Positions 6,446 through 8,890 of a stretch of DNA of 8,890 nucleotides are shown here, one piece after another; position 1 is the stretch's first letter; every line of letters begins with the position of its first letter. Position numbers and translations under genes: made by a program. The DNA is taken from assembly GCA_020851915.1 (NCBI GenBank), contig JADZBT010000121.1, positions 1 to 8,890 on the forward strand. The letters run 5' to 3'. Under the pieces are notes generated by a model. That model saw only the letters and a list, made by a program, of their open reading frames with translations, was not told the DNA's origin and did no database searches. The stretch comes from Alphaproteobacteria bacterium (GTDB taxonomy: Bacteria; Pseudomonadota; Alphaproteobacteria; Rickettsiales; RI-342).

Positions 6446-7159
6446 ATGGCAGAAACACCCACGCCGACCGATATACAATCCACGCTGGAGGACGCAATGC
6501 TTTCGGGCATTTCGTCGCTTGACCTTAGTCGCTTCGGCATTAGTAAGAGCGAGCTGACGCCCTCTGTGTCGCTGGTGATGTCCGCGCTGTTGGAGCGCGT
6601 GCAGGATCTGGGGCGTGAGCATCGCCACACCAAGGAGCGCCTGTCCGAGCTTGAATCGCTGGTGGATGTCGATTGCCTCGTGCCAATACCCAACCGGCGT
6701 GCCTTCATGCGCCGGCTCAACTGGGCGATCTCGATGCATGACCGTTACGGCCATCCTTCGTCGCTCCTGTTCATTGATCTCAACAACCTCAAGCAGGTCA
6801 ATGATGGCTACGGGCATGCTGCGGGCGATGCTGCCATCAAGCATGTGGCGGAGCTGCTGGTGAAGCATTTTCGCGATTCCGATTTTATTGCACGGCTGGG
6901 CGGCGACGAATTCGGGGTGATATTGTATTACGCCGATGAAGAAGAGGCCCAACAGAAAGGGCATTTCCTCGCGCGCACGATCATGCAGGAACCGCTGGTA
7001 TGGGGAGGCGTCACACTGTCGCTTTCGGTGGCGGCAGGGGCGCATGGCGTCCGCCGGGGTGAGACTGCGGAAGCCGCACTCGCGGCGGCGGATATGGCTA
7101 TGTACATGGATAAGAAGCGGATGAAAGAGCTGTTCTCGGAAGTTGGTACAGCTTCGTAG
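6446..7159 (+). CDS. Soluble GGDEF-domain diguanylate cyclase
   Basis: The enzyme is predicted to make cyclic di-GMP from two GTP. Of its 237 aa, residues 1-84 are hydrophilic and helical with no membrane segment and no recognised sensor domain; the stretch around 45-72 (LLERVQDLGREHRHTKERLSELESL) could form a dimerising coiled coil. The GGDEF domain begins near 73 with DCLVPIPNRRAF, followed by FIDLNNLKQVNDGYGHAAGDAAI and RLGGDEFGVIL. The active-site motif GGDEF is at 152-156. An inhibitory I-site RDSD (143-146) lies exactly five residues before it, so product feedback is expected. The ATG has AGAGAGG at 6434-6440. The gene is divergent from purE and convergent with the downstream ydcH-like gene, with only 9 bp between stop codons. 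Its input signal is unknown. Confidence 0.92.
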   Translation: MAETPTPTDIQSTLEDAMLSGISSLDLSRFGISKSELTPSVSLVMSALLERVQDLGREHRHTKERLSELESLVDVDCLVPIPNRRAFMRRLNWAISMHDRYGHPSSLLFIDLNNLKQVNDGYGHAAGDAAIKHVAELLVKHFRDSDFIARLGGDEFGVILYYADEEEAQQKGHFLARTIMQEPLVWGGVTLSLSVAAGAHGVRRGETAEAALAAADMAMYMDKKRMKELFSEVGTAS

Positions 7160-7168
7160 AGATTTTCG

Positions 7169-7366
7169 CTACGCGATAATATCCGGTTCGAGCATGATCT
7201 CCAGCCGGGTGACCTCTTCCTTCACTTCCAGTTTTTTGCGCTTCAGGCGCATCAGGCGGAGCTGGTCGCCGTGGTAGGAAGACGAGAGTTCCGTGATCTC
7301 ATTGTCCAGCGCCCGGTGCTGCGCCCGCAGCGACAGAAGCATGTCCATGATCGCAGCTTCATCCAT
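7169..7366 (-). CDS. YdcH-like (DUF465) small protein, copy 1
   Basis: This is a 65-aa, highly helical, charged protein of the YdcH/DUF465 type, whose function is unknown. The conserved layout is visible: an N-terminal helix with LRAQHRALDNEI, a short turn, then LMRLKRKKLEVKEEVTRLE. The ATG at 7366 is chosen because an extended -10 promoter upstream puts transcription start near 7407; a TTG at 7411 that lengthens the frame would sit at about that point. The Shine-Dalgarno is poor, so the start is the weakest part of the call. A second DUF465 gene lies at 8143-8334, and ubiX is upstream on the same strand, 91 bp away. From memory, small DUF465 genes are often found near purE in alphaproteobacteria. 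Confidence 0.82.
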   Translation of the reverse strand: MDEAAIMDMLLSLRAQHRALDNEITELSSSYHGDQLRLMRLKRKKLEVKEEVTRLEIMLEPDIIA

Positions 7367-7413
7367 AGTAACGCCGTACCCACATTGTTTAGACAAGGTA
7401 ATCCGAGGCAAAT

Positions 7414-7422
7414 ACTATAGCA
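7414..7422 (-). promoter_or_regulatory. Candidate extended -10 element of ydcH copy 1
   Basis: On the minus strand, TGC followed by TATAGT (7419 down to 7414) forms an extended -10. No good -35 is seen at 17 bp. A TCCCGGGA palindrome (7427-7434) lies within the spacer and could be an operator. The leader to the ATG would be about 41 nt. Confidence 0.45.
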
Positions 7423-7457
7423 AAAATCCCGGGAAAATACACGCGAAAATATGCGGA

Positions 7458-8045
7458 TTAGGCGGTTTTTTTAAGCCCTTTCCAGCGCTTAACCATATCC
7501 GTGTCAATTCCCAGCAGGTCAAGTGTGCGGCCTACGGTGTGGTTCACCATGTCGTCGATGGAGGCCGGACTGGTGTAAAAGGCCGGAACCGGCGGGGCGA
7601 TGATGGCGCCCGCCTGCGCCAGTCGCAGCATGTTTTCCAGATGAATGGCGTGCAGCGGGGTTTCGCGCACCATCAATACCAGCGGGCGGCGCTCCTTGAG
7701 GGTGACGTCGGCGGCGCGTGACAGCAGGCTGGAGGTCACGCCCGTGGCGACTTCGGACATGGTGCGGATGGAGCAGGGGGCGATGACCATTCCCATGGTC
7801 TTGAAGGAGCCGCTGGCGATGGTGGCGGCGATGTCGGTCGCGGGATGGCAGATGTCGGCCAGCTTCTGCACACCCGCAAGCGTATAGCGGGTTTCTGATG
7901 CGATGGTCAGTTGTGCGGATTTGCTGACGATAAGGTGGGTCGTGATGCCCGAGTCGCGCAGCACCTCCAGCATGCGTATGCCGTAGATCGCGCCAGAGGC
8001 CCCGGTGATGCCGATGACAAGATGTTTCTCGTTTTTTGCGCGCAT
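7458..8045 (-). CDS. ubiX: UbiX flavin prenyltransferase
   Basis: UbiX joins a dimethylallyl group to FMN to make the prenylated flavin cofactor used by UbiD, the decarboxylase of ubiquinone synthesis. The 195-aa length is normal. The N-terminal flavin-binding motif GITGASGAIYG is at 12-22. Further conserved parts are SGSFKTMGMVIAPCSIRTMSEVATGVTSS, LLSRAADVTLKERRPLVLMVRETPLH and AGAIIAPPVPAFY, ending with the VNHTVGRTLDLLGID helix. All are intact. The ATG at 8045 lacks a clear Shine-Dalgarno. A TATACT hexamer (8092 down to 8087) is a possible -10, overlapping the -10 of the divergent ydcH copy 2. With the coq9-like gene it makes two ubiquinone-pathway genes in the window. No terminator is obvious, so it may read into ydcH copy 1. 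Confidence 0.95.
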   Translation of the reverse strand: MRAKNEKHLVIGITGASGAIYGIRMLEVLRDSGITTHLIVSKSAQLTIASETRYTLAGVQKLADICHPATDIAATIASGSFKTMGMVIAPCSIRTMSEVATGVTSSLLSRAADVTLKERRPLVLMVRETPLHAIHLENMLRLAQAGAIIAPPVPAFYTSPASIDDMVNHTVGRTLDLLGIDTDMVKRWKGLKKTA

Positions 8046-8065
8046 TTTATGTAATCAGAAGCCGG

Positions 8066-8094
8066 TTGTTATTTTTATGCAACAGGAGTATAAT
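8066..8094 (+). promoter_or_regulatory. Strong sigma-70 promoter of ydcH copy 2
   Basis: TTGTTA (8066-8071) and TATAAT (8089-8094) are separated by exactly 17 bp. The -10 is a perfect consensus and the -35 matches four of six positions. Transcription would start near 8101, giving a leader of about 42 nt. It is the best promoter in the window. Confidence 0.75.
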
Positions 8095-8142
8095 GCCCCT
8101 TCGTCACATTACCAGCTATCAACACCAAGGAGGCAGCAGTAT

Positions 8143-8334
8143 ATGGCACTGAATGGACATATTCGCGTACTGGAGCAGAAGCATGCCGAATTTGAAAAGC
8201 TTATCAAGGACGAAATGACGCATCCGTTACCGGATTTTGCAAATATTGCAGAAATGAAGAAGCAAAAGTTGAGGGTGAAGGAAGAATTGAGCAAGCTCCG
8301 CATGTCGCCAGAGCGTTTTGAGTACGCCTCTTAG
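8143..8334 (+). CDS. YdcH-like (DUF465) small protein, copy 2
   Basis: This is a 63-aa charged helical protein of the YdcH/DUF465 family, function unknown. The layout is HIRVLEQKHAEFEKLIKDEM, then THPLPD, then IAEMKKQKLRVKEELSKL, the two-helix pattern with the conserved KxxKLxxKEE that copy 1 shares (KRKKLEVKEEV). The ATG at 8143 has a near-perfect AAGGAGG (8127-8133) 9 nt upstream, and a consensus promoter gives a leader of about 42 nt. The frame is open further upstream to 8005, but that part overlaps ubiX and precedes the promoter, so it is not used. A strong terminator follows. It is therefore a monocistronic and probably well-expressed gene. Confidence 0.88.
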   Translation: MALNGHIRVLEQKHAEFEKLIKDEMTHPLPDFANIAEMKKQKLRVKEELSKLRMSPERFEYAS

Positions 8335-8357
8335 GCAGACCGAGAGAACGGAAAAAG

Positions 8358-8385
8358 AAAGCAGCCCTTCGGGGCTGCTTTTTTG
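8358..8385 (+). terminator. Intrinsic terminator of ydcH copy 2
   Basis: A 10-bp perfect stem (8358-8367 with 8372-8381; GC-rich part GCAGCCC/GGGCTGC) is closed by a TTCG tetraloop in the stable C(UUCG)G context. A run of six T follows at 8379-8384. It starts about 23 nt after the stop codon. Confidence 0.93.
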
Positions 8386-8405
8386 TTACCTGAATCGCGG
8401 CAATT

Positions 8406-8890
8406 CTAGTCTGTGTAGCCCCGATGCAGGGGGTGATCGGGATTATCCGCGATAGTGAAGCTGAGGGACGTCGTAGAAGCGGCCGCAGCGGGCGCATCGG
8501 CAAAATTATCCGGCGTGGGGGCCTTGTTGTCTTGCAGGGCGACGGCATTTTCCCATGCCGCGAGCCATGCATCCTCCATGGCGCTTGAGGCGCTGGGAGG
8601 GGCGAAAGATATGACCTCCGCTTTCGCTTCTTCTGCTGGCGATTCAACGCAGGGAGCGCTGCCGTATGCCTCTTCCTCCGCCTGATCGCTGGCGAACGGG
8701 CTGCCGGTGTGCTGCTGTGTAACGGCCTCCTGCCACGCCTCTCTCCACGCCTCATGCAATGCCTCGGGAGAGGGGGGTGGTGCGACCAGGGCGGGGGTAG
8801 CCATCGCGCTGGGGGCTCTGGGGGGCATCGGGATAGGGATAGCGCGCTCCACCGGCGGAGGCATCTGGGTATTGGGGTTGGAAGCCAGTG
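8406..8890 (-). CDS. Hypothetical Ala/Pro-rich protein with repeated Trp-helix motif, 5'-partial
   Basis: I do not recognise this protein. The frame is open to the right edge (codons before the ATG at 8864 read LASNPNTQ), so the start may lie outside; from the ATG there are 152 residues. The N-terminal part is Pro-rich (PPPVERAIPIPMPPRAP). Two related helical segments follow, 60 residues apart: ALHEAWREAWQEAVTQQ (35-51) and AMEDAWLAAWENAVALQ (95-111), matching at 8 of 17 positions including both Trp. Acidic, Ala-rich linkers separate them, and the end reads SFTIADNPDHPLHRGYTD. No signal peptide, membrane segment or enzyme motif is visible. It is convergent with ydcH copy 2. Composition suggests a disordered protein with short binding helices, which is inference. 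The antisense frames look like shadows. Confidence 0.6.
   Translation of the reverse strand, partial: LASNPNTQMPPPVERAIPIPMPPRAPSAMATPALVAPPPSPEALHEAWREAWQEAVTQQHTGSPFASDQAEEEAYGSAPCVESPAEEAKAEVISFAPPSASSAMEDAWLAAWENAVALQDNKAPTPDNFADAPAAAASTTSLSFTIADNPDHPLHRGYTD

Noticed and set aside
6290..7045. 251-codon open frame on the minus strand opposite the GGDEF gene
   Set aside because: It is antisense to a conserved GGDEF domain with intact motifs, and the translation resembles no protein family. It is a shadow frame.
8204..8755. 183-codon minus-strand frame and a 76-codon plus-strand frame around 8455-8685
   Set aside because: The first overlaps ydcH copy 2 and its terminator and is Arg/Pro-rich; the second is antisense to the repeat-containing protein, whose Trp-helix repeat supports frame 8406-8890 instead.

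Overview
The window looks like chromosomal DNA from an alphaproteobacterium. The evidence is the three-gene proton-translocating transhydrogenase (pntAA-pntAB-pntB, the Rhodospirillum-type split), a coq9-like gene transcribed divergently from rpsU, two small YdcH/DUF465 genes close to purE, and ubiX. The DNA is GC-rich, and the intergenic spaces carry palindromic repeats of a kind common in alphaproteobacteria. I cannot place it at order level from this sequence alone.

Layout: (1) 1-1279 (+) is the 3' part of an M3 oligoendopeptidase F gene, cut by the window edge. (2) 1283-1412 is an intergenic element of three hairpins. (3) 1484-4451 (+) is the pntAA-pntAB-pntB operon. (4) 4458-4624 is a palindromic, MITE-like element with 12-bp terminal inverted repeats, followed by a bidirectional terminator at 4636-4667. 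(5) 4688-4894 (-) is rpsU, divergent from coq9 at 5014-5628 (+). (6) 5642-5714 is a second small palindromic element between convergent coq9 and purE. (7) 5729-6241 (-) is purE, divergent from a short soluble diguanylate cyclase at 6446-7159 (+). (8) 7169-7366 (-) is a ydcH-like gene, and 7458-8045 (-) is ubiX. (9) 8143-8334 (+) is a second ydcH-like gene with a clear promoter, Shine-Dalgarno sequence and terminator. (10) 8406-8890 (-) is the C-terminal part of an Ala/Pro-rich protein with a repeated Trp-containing helix motif.

Functionally this is mostly housekeeping. The transhydrogenase uses the proton gradient to make NADPH. UbiX supplies prenylated FMN for UbiD, and COQ9 assists ubiquinone hydroxylation. 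PurE acts in purine synthesis, S21 belongs to the small ribosomal subunit, and the GGDEF protein would make cyclic di-GMP. I see no phage, insertion sequence, CRISPR array, tRNA, rRNA or defence system, and no convincing new multi-gene system. The points most worth a second look are the two related palindromic elements bracketing rpsU-coq9 (one with a 13-bp duplication overlapping the coq9 stop codon), the repeat-containing protein at the right edge, and purE standing without purK.
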